Source of the DNA: JAJFFW01 sp039197915
GTDB lineage: Bacteria; Pseudomonadota; Alphaproteobacteria; Caulobacterales; Parvularculaceae
Length of the DNA: 35,286 nucleotides
Direction: 5' to 3'
NCBI GenBank assembly: GCA_039197915.1
Contig: JBCCTV010000004.1
Location: 1 to 35,286 of the forward strand
Shown here: positions 1-7,303 of the stretch, one piece after another
Layout of the letters: each line of letters starts with the position of its first letter
How positions within the stretch are numbered: the stretch's first letter is position 1
Made by a program: the position numbers and the translations under genes
The notes under the pieces: model-generated
Told to the model about the DNA's origin: nothing
Databases searched by the model: none
Seen by the model: the letters and a program-made list of their open reading frames with translations, nothing else

Positions 1-45
1 GGCATGAACCCGCTTGCGCAGGTCGAGAGAATAACTTCGGGGCAT
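1..45 (-). CDS. IS630-family transposase, N-terminal 15 residues only
   Basis: Read on the minus strand, an AGGAGG Shine-Dalgarno sequence sits six bases before an ATG at 45. The translation begins MPRSYSLDLRKRV and continues off the window. This matches the usual opening of IS630-family transposases (M-x-R-x-Y-S-x-D-L-R-x-R-V), which leads into a helix-turn-helix DNA-binding domain. The catalytic DDE part lies outside the window. The start codon is part of a perfect 10-bp stem-loop (43-67) that probably limits translation. The family call rests on 15 residues and on the suitable insertion context, so it is likely but not certain. Confidence 0.6.
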   Translation of the reverse strand, partial: MPRSYSLDLRKRVHA

Positions 46-67
46 CCTGAACCTCCTGTTCAGGATG
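43..67 (-). promoter_or_regulatory. Stem-loop covering the transposase ribosome binding site and start codon
   Basis: Perfect 10-bp inverted repeat (43-52 with 58-67) and a 5-nt loop. In the minus-strand RNA the loop is AGGAG, the core of the Shine-Dalgarno sequence, and the last three bases of the 3' arm are the AUG. Such a structure would hide the start codon, a known way for insertion sequences to keep transposase levels low. The pairing is seen; the role is inferred. Confidence 0.55.
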
Positions 68-226
68 AATCACTGTTCGAAACAACTGCAAAGACCAATC
101 GATTCTATCTGGTAGCGAAATGCTCTAGAGCCTGCGTTCTGCCCCGGTGCGCTGTGCGGATCAGTCTCCGCAGGCGGCGCTTTTCACCCGTCAATTCCGT
201 AAATGAGCCGCATACAACAAAAGGGT

Positions 227-856
227 CTAATAGACTTTTTCGCCGCCGGAGCGAAGGGCAAATACCTGGTCATGCGGTATGCGGAGCGCTTCGAGCTTTC
301 GCATGGGTAAGCCAAGCGCATAGCCTCGGATCAGGCGGCCGATGCCGCCATGGGCGACAACGATCGTCGGGCCCCGCAAACTCGTCAAAAAGTCGCGCGC
401 GCGTCCGGCCGCATCCGCGTAGGGCTCACCGCCCGGGATTTCAAAACGCCAACGCGCCTTGGCCTGGCGGTCAAAAACGCCAGGGTCGTCCGCCTCAATT
501 TCTGCGCGCGTTTTGCCGTTCCACTCGCCCAAGTCAATTTCCACCAGCCGGTCATCGAGGGCGTATCGCTTGATCGGAAGCTCCATCTCTCTACGGATTA
601 TTTCAAGCGTCTCGACGGCGCGCGAAAGTGGGCTCGTTACAAATTGAACCGTGCCTCGCTCGCGGATGAGTGAGCCTAGAACGCGCCCGTTCCTGGCTGC
701 CTGGGCGCGCCCGGTTTCGTTTAAGGGGATGTCCGAGAGCCCCTGCAAACGTTGTTCGGCGTTCCAGTCTGTCTGTCCGTGTCGGACAAAATAGAGGGGG
801 CTCCGCAGCCGCAAAGCGCCGCCTGGCAGGCGACGCCAATAGTCAAATAAACCCAT
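227..856 (-). CDS. Histidine phosphatase family protein (phosphoglycerate mutase-like)
   Basis: A 209-residue cytosolic protein of the histidine phosphatase (branch 1) superfamily. The phosphorylated-histidine motif RHG is at residues 25-27 (context LYFVRHGQTDWN). A second conserved His in VVAHGG is at about 169, and the acidic residue in VEIDLGEWNG is near 106. These are the expected catalytic elements of small phosphomonoesterases and cofactor-dependent phosphoglycerate mutase relatives. The ATG at 856 gives normal family length, whereas starting at 931 would add 25 residues unlike the family. A GGGGG run lies upstream of the start. The substrate cannot be told from sequence: GpmB-like, CobC-like and broad sugar-phosphate phosphatases share these motifs. 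It stands alone between the IS end and a divergent cupin gene. Confidence 0.85.
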   Translation of the reverse strand: MGLFDYWRRLPGGALRLRSPLYFVRHGQTDWNAEQRLQGLSDIPLNETGRAQAARNGRVLGSLIRERGTVQFVTSPLSRAVETLEIIRREMELPIKRYALDDRLVEIDLGEWNGKTRAEIEADDPGVFDRQAKARWRFEIPGGEPYADAAGRARDFLTSLRGPTIVVAHGGIGRLIRGYALGLPMRKLEALRIPHDQVFALRSGGEKVY

Positions 857-1027
857 CGTTTTGAATTGCCCCCACGTAGCCGATCGCCAACCCCATCGGC
901 GACGATAGGGTATCCCTGATAGGCGCGCCATAATACTGACGACGCGGTAAGGCGCTCATTGACCCATACCATGCAAGCGCTTTTAAGGGCCTCAAAACCG
1001 CCGCGAAAAAGGGAAAGAGACGAAGCT

Positions 1028-1474
1028 GTGAGTGAAAAGCAATCCGCAAAAGCAATCATCGACCGCCTAGGCCTTGAGCCCCACCCAGAAGGCGGCTGGT
1101 TCCGGGAAACTTTCCGAGATAGCGCTCAGTTAGATAACGGTCGTTCAGCCTCAACGGCGATTTACTTTCTACTGCAAGCAGGGGAGTTTTCCCATTGGCA
1201 CCGTGTTGATGCGGTCGAGGTATGGCATTTTTACGCTGGCGATCCGCTCGTGTTGTCGATTTCCGAAAACGGGGTTGATGCGCGCAGCCTTCATCTGGGG
1301 GCGGAGTTTTCTGCCTATCAACAACCACAAATTGTGGTGCCGGCAAATGCTTGGCAAGCGGCGGAAACGCTGGGGCGTTGGACGCTTGTGGGATGCACCG
1401 TTGCGCCCGGATTTGATTTTGCGCATTTTGAGCTCGCGCCGCCCGATTGGCGTCCAGAACCCAGGGGCCAATAA
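1028..1474 (+). CDS. Cupin, DUF985 family protein
   Basis: Predicted 148-residue single-domain cupin of the DUF985 family. It opens with L-x-L-x-P-H-P-E-G-G-W-F-R-E-T, the hallmark of the family, followed by S-TAIYFLL, a metal-site-like HWHRVDAVEVWHFYAGDPL segment and the C-terminal V-P-A-x-x-W-Q-A cupin strand with GWTLVGC-type ending and VAPGFDFAHFEL. Family members are small beta-barrel proteins, some said to act on sugars or nucleotide-sugars, but the role here is unknown. The GTG at 1028 is preferred because family similarity begins just after it and a purine-rich stretch (AAAGAGA) precedes it. ATG codons at 959 and 971 would add a basic, unconserved leader. The gene is divergent from the histidine phosphatase, so the two share a 171-base intergenic region. 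Confidence 0.85.
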   Translation: MSEKQSAKAIIDRLGLEPHPEGGWFRETFRDSAQLDNGRSASTAIYFLLQAGEFSHWHRVDAVEVWHFYAGDPLVLSISENGVDARSLHLGAEFSAYQQPQIVVPANAWQAAETLGRWTLVGCTVAPGFDFAHFELAPPDWRPEPRGQ

Positions 1475-2031
1475 TTCTGATGACGGAGCTGTTTTGTGGC
1501 GCCGGGATTATACGTTTTGTGGGGCCGGGCTTGTTCCGGGCAGGGTTGGCAATTTCACCGGCGATGCGATGGCATTGAATTGATGGATGCTGAAAAAGTG
1601 ACAGAGGCAGGCTCCAAACAGTTGCCGGGCAAGCCGAACATAATATCGAAAGCGTCGCGGAGGTTCGGTCAGAACATCCAGTCCAGGAGAAATGTGCTTC
1701 TCTCTTATGTCGATTGACGAACGCACCCTAAGGATTGCGACTGGCAATACGAGCTGGTGGAAATCCCGAAAGTACCGGCGGGAAGCGGCGCATACGTTGC
1801 TTTATTTGCGCAATGCCGGGTGGCGCCTTGCGGCAGTTGAGCGCTTGCCGCGAAACGGCGCCGACACGCGAATCTTTTCAGTCTACAAACTTTATCGACG
1901 CTAACACGCGCGGCAAATAGCGGAAACTACCGCACACTTTTCGCGCGATGCGTTACGCTGCCCTCGGCGCCCGTGATGATCCGGTAAGACGGCTCATTGG
2001 AGGGGCGTCAGGCATATTCATTTGGCCAAGC
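1475..2031. other. Gene-poor stretch between the cupin and the M3 peptidase gene
   Basis: No well-supported gene is seen. The best candidate is the short plus-strand frame at 1707-1904, listed separately. Other open frames here, including 1948-2334, which runs into the antisense of the M3 peptidase gene, have no recognisable protein character. No clear T-tract terminator was found for the convergent ends. The region could hold decayed sequence. Confidence 0.4.
1707..1904 (+). CDS. Small hypothetical protein, doubtful
   Basis: A 65-residue basic frame with the character of a small folded or remnant protein: Trp, Tyr, Arg and Leu are regularly spaced, as in WWKSRKYRREA and LLYLRNAGWRLAAVERL. 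An AGGAGA lies at 1685-1690. That is one base before an alternative ATG at 1692 and 16 bases before the ATG at 1707, so neither spacing is ideal. No family is recognised. It could be a fragment of a degraded gene or a chance frame. It is included because it is the only frame in this 550-base gap with protein-like composition. Confidence 0.25.
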   Translation: MSIDERTLRIATGNTSWWKSRKYRREAAHTLLYLRNAGWRLAAVERLPRNGADTRIFSVYKLYRR

Positions 2032-4074
2032 TTAGTTGTCTCCATCCGTGGCGCTCGCTTCTGTCGCCTCTTCATTTTCTGCCGTTTCCGCGTCACTTTC
2101 TGCGCTGTCGGCTTCGGTTTCCTCACCTTCCGAGGTTTCTTCGGCGGTCGCCTCAATCTCTACAAGGATCGTCTCAATTTCATCCATGATCGCCTCGGCG
2201 CGTCGAACAAGCGCCCGGTGCGCATCAGGTGTGGCGAGGTCGACACCAGCATTTTTCATGAGCGTGTAGGGGTGGTCCGATCCGCCGGCCTTCAGCATGG
2301 TGATAAATCGGTCGCGGGCTTGCGTATCGCCTGACGAGATTTTTTCGGCGAGCGACGATGCAGCCGCAATAGATGTGGCGTATTGGAAGACATAAAAGTC
2401 ATAGTAAAAATGGGGGATATAGGCCCATTCGATCCCATAAAGATCATCGATTTCCATCACGCCTTTTTCGTGGCCGTGGTAGCGCTTCAAAAGATCGAGG
2501 TAAATCTCGGTGAGCTTGGCGCCTGTAATGGGCTCGCCAGCATCTGCAAGGGCGTTCGCGCGATATTCAAACTCTGAAAACATCGCCTGGCGAAAATACG
2601 TGCCACGGAGCGATTCAAGCGCGAAACCAAGATAGTACAGCTTTTCCTGGGGCGTTTCCGCGCGGGCGACGACGAGGTCCTGCAAGAGCATCTCGTTCAT
2701 GATTGATGCGGTTTCAGCGATAAAGGTCGCGTAGTCGGCGGTTTCAAATGGCTGGGCGTCGTTTGCAAGGACCGAATGAACCGCATGCCCAAATTCGTGG
2801 GCGAATGTTGACGCGCTCTCGTAATCATCATTGTGGTTTAAAAGAACGTAAGGGTGGACGTCGTAGGCTGCGCCTTGCATGTAAGCGCCGGAGCGTTTGC
2901 CCGTTTGCGGATAGATGTGCATCCATCGTCCGCTTACGCCCTTATCATAGGCGTCGAGATAGGGCGCGCCGAGCGGCGCCAGGGCTTCGCGGGTAATTTC
3001 AATAGAAGTCTCGATGCTGAATTCTTTATCAAGCGCCACAAGCGGTGGGTAAATGTCGTGGTAGCCCATGGCGTCTTCAATGCCGAGCATGCGTTTGCGT
3101 AGCGCGAAATAGCGATGCAACGTGGGCAGGCTTGCGTTCACTTCCGTGATCAGCGTTTCATAAACGGCGGTCGGCATGGCGTCGTCAAACAGGGCGCGCT
3201 CAGCCGATGTTTCGAATTTTCGCTGCTCTGTCTGAAGGCGTAGGCCTTTCAGGTGCCCGCCGAGAACGGCCCCCATGGTGTTTTCAAAACCCTTCCAGGC
3301 CCCCCAAAACTGATCGAAGACCAGTTTACGATCGGCGCGGTTTGCGGACTGGCGAAAGCGCGAATAGGCCGCTTTGTCGAGCGTAAGCGCCTCGCCGTCG
3401 CTGAGCGTTATCTCTGGCCACGGAAGGTCTGCATTTGCAAGAATGGTGTAGATATTGTTTGGCGCTTCAGTAGCAGGCGACGTCGCCGCTAGAAGCTTTT
3501 CTGAGGCTGCGTCCAGTGTATGGGGTGCGCGGCGCAGAACGTTCTCAATGTAGAAGCGATGTTTGTCGAGACGTTTTTCCTTATTTAATAAACCTGCCAC
3601 GCGCTCTTCGCCAATTGTGAGGATTTCCGGGTTTAACCAGCTTGTTGCGGAAGAAAAGTCATTATACGTCTTTTGCGCTTCTTGGCGGCGCGCTTCGCCG
3701 TCGGCGTCCCGAATGTCTTCGTCGGCCCCGAGGCTTGCATAGGCGTAAATCTGATATAGCTCTTTGAGCGTCAGAAAAATCGTATCCATTGCTGACGCCA
3801 TCGCAGCGCCGCTTTCTCCAAACCCGTCTCGTAAGGCCTCTAACGTCTCAATCTTTTGATTGACCGCTTCACGCGCCGACGCCCAATCGTCCTGGGTCGA
3901 GTACAGATCTGTCAGATCCCATTCATCGGGGTTTCCCGTTTCTGCAGATTTTTCTGACGTCGACTGCGCGCTTCTTTCACCGCCGTCGCCGTTCTTGTCG
4001 CCTGAGCAGCCCGCCAAAACGAAAAGAAATGCGGCAACTAAGGCGCTCGCGAGGGATCGGCTTCGCAATATCAT
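2032..4074 (-). CDS. M3 family metallopeptidase, oligoendopeptidase F-like lipoprotein
   Basis: A 680-residue zinc peptidase of family M3 (PepF-like). The HEFGH zinc motif is at residues 426-430 (context STFAHEFGHAVHS), and the third ligand is expected to be the Glu of FIAETASIMNE near 454. Upstream are typical M3 helical regions and a Y-x-x-x-Y-P-P-L-V segment. The N-terminus is a signal peptide ending in the lipobox LAGC with Cys near residue 23, so the mature enzyme is probably a lipoprotein on the periplasmic side, unlike the usual cytosolic PepF. The ATG at 4074 is chosen because GGAG sits nine bases upstream and it starts the signal peptide cleanly; the ATG at 4089 has no such site. The last 50 or so residues are an unusual acidic, Glu/Ala/Ser-rich tail. 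Likely role: turnover of exported oligopeptides. Confidence 0.93.
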   Translation of the reverse strand: MILRSRSLASALVAAFLFVLAGCSGDKNGDGGERSAQSTSEKSAETGNPDEWDLTDLYSTQDDWASAREAVNQKIETLEALRDGFGESGAAMASAMDTIFLTLKELYQIYAYASLGADEDIRDADGEARRQEAQKTYNDFSSATSWLNPEILTIGEERVAGLLNKEKRLDKHRFYIENVLRRAPHTLDAASEKLLAATSPATEAPNNIYTILANADLPWPEITLSDGEALTLDKAAYSRFRQSANRADRKLVFDQFWGAWKGFENTMGAVLGGHLKGLRLQTEQRKFETSAERALFDDAMPTAVYETLITEVNASLPTLHRYFALRKRMLGIEDAMGYHDIYPPLVALDKEFSIETSIEITREALAPLGAPYLDAYDKGVSGRWMHIYPQTGKRSGAYMQGAAYDVHPYVLLNHNDDYESASTFAHEFGHAVHSVLANDAQPFETADYATFIAETASIMNEMLLQDLVVARAETPQEKLYYLGFALESLRGTYFRQAMFSEFEYRANALADAGEPITGAKLTEIYLDLLKRYHGHEKGVMEIDDLYGIEWAYIPHFYYDFYVFQYATSIAAASSLAEKISSGDTQARDRFITMLKAGGSDHPYTLMKNAGVDLATPDAHRALVRRAEAIMDEIETILVEIEATAEETSEGEETEADSAESDAETAENEEATEASATDGDN

Positions 4075-4452
4075 TAAAAAACGCTCCATCTGAATCCGGG
4101 CGCTGTTCAGCGCAGATTTGGTCGTAAAGGGACGACGGTTTTGAGAATTTCGGCCAGTAGGCCTCGCCGGTCGGCGAAGATCCTAAGTTTGGCAGCGGCC
4201 GGGGCTCACGTCCAGCCGCTGCGACGCCTGTTTCGATGGCGCACCTGAATTCTTCGTTAACGATTTCGCCCGCGGCTCAATCCCCTGGTGGCGGCATTCT
4301 GCCCTCAATGGTTGCGCGCTCCTGCGTCCAAACCGCGCCAACGCGCGCACTCATTGCGCAATTTTCTTGACCTCGGTTTGTAACAGTTTTATGACACAAA
4401 CATACGAGGCGCACCTATTGCGCTAGAAAATCTAAAATTGGAGAATGAAAAC
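4075..4452. other. Divergent intergenic region between the M3 peptidase and a small exported protein
   Basis: No coding frame of note. It contains an 8-bp inverted repeat (4192-4199 with 4215-4222, 15-base loop) and a well-formed sigma-70-type promoter facing right at 4367-4395, listed separately. The promoter for the leftward peptidase gene must also lie here but no clear pair of hexamers was picked. Confidence 0.4.
4367..4395 (+). promoter_or_regulatory. Sigma-70-type promoter for the small exported protein
   Basis: TTGACC at 4367-4372 and TATGAC at 4390-4395 are separated by 17 bases. This places a transcript start near 4402, about 50 bases before the chosen ATG at 4453. Hexamers and spacing are close to consensus. 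This is a visual prediction. Confidence 0.5.
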
Positions 4453-4812
4453 ATGACGGTATCGAAAATCATAAAAACCGCCGTCGCCGGTTTCGCGCTG
4501 GCGTTCGGCGCAGTCGCCATCGCCTTCGCGAGCGGCGCTGCGCCAGACAATTATGAAGACGCGGCGCGGGACTATGTGGTTGAGCGGTTGAGCAATCCGG
4601 CCGGCGCACGTGTTCGCTTTGAAAGCGAGCCCTATGAAGTCTTCGCTGATATTGGCCGGTATGAGGGCGTCGCCGGGTGGGCGGTTGACGTTCGTGTCCG
4701 CACCCGCCTCGCCAATGGCGAAGTCACGCGCTTCCAGCCTTACACCATCATCTTTGTGGACGGCGACCCGGTCGCGCTCCGCAGTGATTTGCGCAAAATG
4801 ACCCGCGCCTAA
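4453..4812 (+). CDS. Small exported protein of unknown function
   Basis: A 119-residue protein with a Sec signal peptide: a basic start (MTVSKIIKT), a hydrophobic core (AVAGFALAFGAVAIAFA) and likely cleavage after the Ala-Ser-Gly-Ala region near 25-30. The mature part begins with an acidic helix (NYEDAARDYVVERLSNP) followed by beta-strand-like segments with alternating Arg and Val, ending YTIIFVDGDPVAL. No family is recognised. GGAG sits nine bases before the ATG at 4453, which supports this start over the ATG at 4438. A near-consensus promoter lies 50 bases upstream and a strong hairpin follows the stop, so it is probably a single-gene transcript. Expected location is periplasmic. Confidence 0.7.
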   Translation: MTVSKIIKTAVAGFALAFGAVAIAFASGAAPDNYEDAARDYVVERLSNPAGARVRFESEPYEVFADIGRYEGVAGWAVDVRVRTRLANGEVTRFQPYTIIFVDGDPVALRSDLRKMTRA

Positions 4813-4826
4813 CGAAACTATCCAAA

Positions 4827-4868
4827 GGACTTGCGGGTTTCGACCGTGAAAGCGAAAGCCGCAAGTCC
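4827..4868 (+). terminator. Strong stem-loop after the small exported protein gene, probable terminator
   Basis: A perfect 10-bp arm pair (4827-4836 with 4859-4868) continues, past a single G-G mismatch, into a further 5-bp stem (TTTCG 4838-4842 with CGAAA 4853-4857) around a 10-base loop. It begins 15 bases after the stop codon. The following T-tract is weak (TGGGATTTTCC), so it may act as an mRNA-stabilising or Rho-assisted end rather than a classical intrinsic terminator. Confidence 0.5.
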
Positions 4869-4967
4869 TGGGATTTTCCTGGATCGCGTCTTCAGCAGTC
4901 GGATTAGCGCCAACATCTAAACGACAGTCTTGAATTCAACGCCTTCCGCTTCTTCAAAACTACTAGG

Positions 4968-6548
4968 CTATTGCCGCGCCAGCGCCGTATCGATCATGTC
5001 GGCGGTCTCGTTTGCACCAAAGATTTTGATGAAGGGCCCCATTCGCGGCCCTTCGGATTGTCCGAACACGACCTCATAAAGCCCCTTAAACCATTCCCGA
5101 ATATTCTCGTAGTTTTGCGCCTTACCCGCATTGAAGACAGCCGTTTGATAGGCGTCTTCATCCGCATCTTCGCCAAGCGCACGCAACTCAGTCGTTAGCA
5201 TCGTCAAGGCCGCGCGCTCCCCATCTGTTGGCGGGCGGAAGACTTTTTTCGGTTTAATGAAGGCGTCGAAATAAACGCCCGCATAGGCAATGAGTTCGTC
5301 GGCGGCGCGGAGTTCGGCTGGCGTCGCATCCGGTCTATATTTTTTGATGAAACCGGAAAGCACCTGTGGATCCGCATCGCCCGATGCGCTCACCAAGTTT
5401 AGCAATAGGGCAAAAGACACAGGCGGCGTATCCACAGGCGGTTCGCCCGAATGGATGTGCCAGGCGGGATTATCCAACACCGCCGCGCCGTCTTGGTCGT
5501 GGTACTTGGCCACAAACGTCCAATATTCGTCGATCGCTTTTGGGATCACGTCGAAATAGAGCTTCTTCGCCTTCTTGGGCGATTGAAATACGTATAGGGA
5601 TAAACTCTCCGGCGAGGCGTAAGTCAGCCATTCCTCAATGGAGATCCCATTGCCCTTTGTCTTTGATATTTTCTTGCCGTTCTCATCGAGGAACAGTTGA
5701 TAGTTAAAGCCTTCAGGCGGCGCCCCGCCCAACGCTTTAACAATTCGTGACGAGAGTTTAATTGATTCCGTTAGATCCTCGCCCGCCATTTCATAGTCAA
5801 CGCCGAGCGCAAACCAGCGGCCGGCCCAATCCGCTTTCCATTGCAGTTTTACCGCGCCGCCTGTGACGCTTGTCTCGACTTTTTCGCCATTTTCATCCTC
5901 AAAGACCACCGTGCCTGCTTTCGGGTCGCGTTCGAGCATGGGCACATAAAGGACGCGTCCGGTCGATGGCGATATCGGGAGAAACGGAGAGTAGGTCTGG
6001 CGCCGCTCGTCGCCAATCGTTGGAAGGATGATGTTCATCACATCATCGTATTTCTCCAGCATACGGATCAACATCTCATCAAACTGCCCCGACCCATAGG
6101 CGTCAGTTGCCGAGATGAAGGTGTAGTCAAAGCCGAAGTCGTCAAGGAAAGACCGCAAGCGTGCATTATTGTGGTGGGCGAAGCTTTCGTGTTCGCCGAA
6201 GGGGTCAGGGACTTTTGTAAGCGGCATTTGTAGATGCGCTTGCAGCAACTCCTGATTGGGCAGGTTTGGGGGCGCTTTACGCAAACCATCCATGTCGTCG
6301 GAAAACGAAATCAATTGGGTCTTGCGTCCGGTGAGCACTTCAAAGGCGCGTTGCACCATGCCGGTGCGCGCGACTTCCTGAAAGGTGCCGATATGCGGCA
6401 AACCAGAGGGCCCATAGCCAGTTTCGAAGATGACCGGGCCTTGCTTTTCCGGCATCCGGTCGAGCCTTTTGACAAGCCGGCGCGCCTCACCAAAGGGCCA
6501 GGATTTTGCCGCGGCAATTTCTTCCGGTGAAAAGGTGGGTTTTGTCAT
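4968..6548 (-). CDS. lysS: Lysyl-tRNA synthetase, class I
   Basis: A 526-residue class I LysRS, which charges tRNA-Lys with lysine in the cytosol. The class I signatures are present: HIGT at 52-55 (context PSGLPHIGTFQEV) in place of HIGH, and KISKTKGN at 293-300 as the KMSKS loop. The C-terminal half is the helical anticodon-binding region of this family. Class I LysRS is the archaeal type and is well known in alphaproteobacteria, where it replaces class II LysRS. The ATG at 6548 (MTKPTF) is chosen because family similarity starts there and GGAAG precedes it; an upstream start at 6596 would add an unconserved His/Arg-rich leader. It is divergent from the TerB-like gene, sharing a 147-base intergenic region. 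Confidence 0.96.
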   Translation of the reverse strand: MTKPTFSPEEIAAAKSWPFGEARRLVKRLDRMPEKQGPVIFETGYGPSGLPHIGTFQEVARTGMVQRAFEVLTGRKTQLISFSDDMDGLRKAPPNLPNQELLQAHLQMPLTKVPDPFGEHESFAHHNNARLRSFLDDFGFDYTFISATDAYGSGQFDEMLIRMLEKYDDVMNIILPTIGDERRQTYSPFLPISPSTGRVLYVPMLERDPKAGTVVFEDENGEKVETSVTGGAVKLQWKADWAGRWFALGVDYEMAGEDLTESIKLSSRIVKALGGAPPEGFNYQLFLDENGKKISKTKGNGISIEEWLTYASPESLSLYVFQSPKKAKKLYFDVIPKAIDEYWTFVAKYHDQDGAAVLDNPAWHIHSGEPPVDTPPVSFALLLNLVSASGDADPQVLSGFIKKYRPDATPAELRAADELIAYAGVYFDAFIKPKKVFRPPTDGERAALTMLTTELRALGEDADEDAYQTAVFNAGKAQNYENIREWFKGLYEVVFGQSEGPRMGPFIKIFGANETADMIDTALARQ

Positions 6549-6695
6549 AGGTCTTCCGCATGCGTGGGCGGAGTGGCGTCCAGTCCGCGAGTGCAATTCG
6601 CATCAGTACGCGCTTGCGAAGGCGCGGGTCAACGGGTTGCGGGCTCACCTTGGCGGGCGTACCCTTTGTACTCGCGTACTTCCGGAGAGAAACCA

Positions 6696-7130
6696 ATGGC
6701 TGAAGCCCCGCCCCCGCTAACACCCCAGGAGGCGATCATTTATCTGATGGTGATGTCGTCGGCGTCCGACGGCCGCATCGCCGAGTCTGAATTGCGGGCA
6801 ATTGGCCGCGTCGTGCGCTCCTTTCCGCTTTTTTCGGATGCGGACGAACAAGGGCTTGTTGAAACAGCGGAGGCGTGCGGACGGTTGATGGCGTCGGACG
6901 ACGGTTTGCATAAGGTGCTGACCGCGGCCCATTCGGCATTGCCGGCCCATTTAAACGAAACGGCGTATGCGGCCGTTGTTGATGTCGTGACCGCGGATGA
7001 AAATTTAGACCCGACCGAGATCCGCATTTTGGAGCTTGTCCGTGAGACGCTGGCTGTGCCCGATGACGGGGCCCAGGCGATCGAACACGCCGCGCGGGCG
7101 CGCCATTTGACGCTCGATGATGTCGGCTAG
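6696..7130 (+). CDS. TerB family (tellurite-resistance-like) protein
   Basis: A 144-residue, all-helical acidic cytosolic protein of the TerB-like superfamily. Visible features are a first helix with A-I-I-Y-L-M-V-M-S-S-A-S-D-G-R-I-A-E-S-E-L, where the D-G-x-I-x-x-x-E-L acidic loop is typical of TerB, and a second copy of the pattern, VVDVVTADENLDPTEIRILEL. TerB domains are thought to bind metal ions and act in membrane stress or metal responses, but single-domain members like this one are mostly uncharacterised, and no ter operon is present here. GGAGAG six bases upstream fixes the ATG at 6696. A second, longer protein with TerB-like repeats lies at 18816-19787. Confidence 0.8.
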   Translation: MAEAPPPLTPQEAIIYLMVMSSASDGRIAESELRAIGRVVRSFPLFSDADEQGLVETAEACGRLMASDDGLHKVLTAAHSALPAHLNETAYAAVVDVVTADENLDPTEIRILELVRETLAVPDDGAQAIEHAARARHLTLDDVG

Positions 7131-7258
7131 CGCCATACAGACGCCAAAGACTTCGCATTTTGCGTCGCTTTGAGGTCTTAGTTTGCGCATAGCAAACAGC
7201 TGAACAGCTGCGAATTGGTCCATGGGCGCGTGTTCTGCACGCAGTCGTTTTAACGCTG

Positions 7259-7303
7259 GCCCAATTAACGCAGCCCCAACTAACGCAACCCCAATTAACG
7301 CAA
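7259..7303. repeat. Three tandem copies of a 15-bp unit at the end of the DASS gene
   Basis: Copies at 7259-7273, 7274-7288 and 7289-7303, consensus CCCCAATTAACGCAA, each differing from it by no more than two bases. The right-most copy contains the stop codon of the minus-strand transporter gene (TAA at 7295-7297), so the last three codons of the gene and its stop appear to have been duplicated twice downstream. Confidence 0.85.

Larger units (their letters stand above)
1..127 (-). mobile_element. End of an IS630-family insertion sequence (truncated by window edge)
   Basis: A minus-strand transposase start lies at 45, and about 80 bases upstream of it there is a CTAG at 125-128. IS630-family elements are known to insert at TA, often within CTAG, and to duplicate the TA. 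The stretch from 127 down to 46 would therefore be the terminal inverted repeat plus leader, with host DNA resuming at 128. Only one end is visible, so the inverted repeat and the target duplication cannot be confirmed here. The boundary is inferred. Confidence 0.5.

Noticed and set aside
4..573. 189-codon plus-strand open frame at the left edge
   Set aside because: It crosses the IS end, host DNA and the antisense of the histidine phosphatase gene; its translation is Arg/Pro-rich and has no domain character.
1948..2334. 128-codon plus-strand open frame near the M3 peptidase end
   Set aside because: Mostly antisense to the acidic tail of the peptidase; the basic, Phe/Arg-rich product reflects the reverse of Glu/Asp codons.
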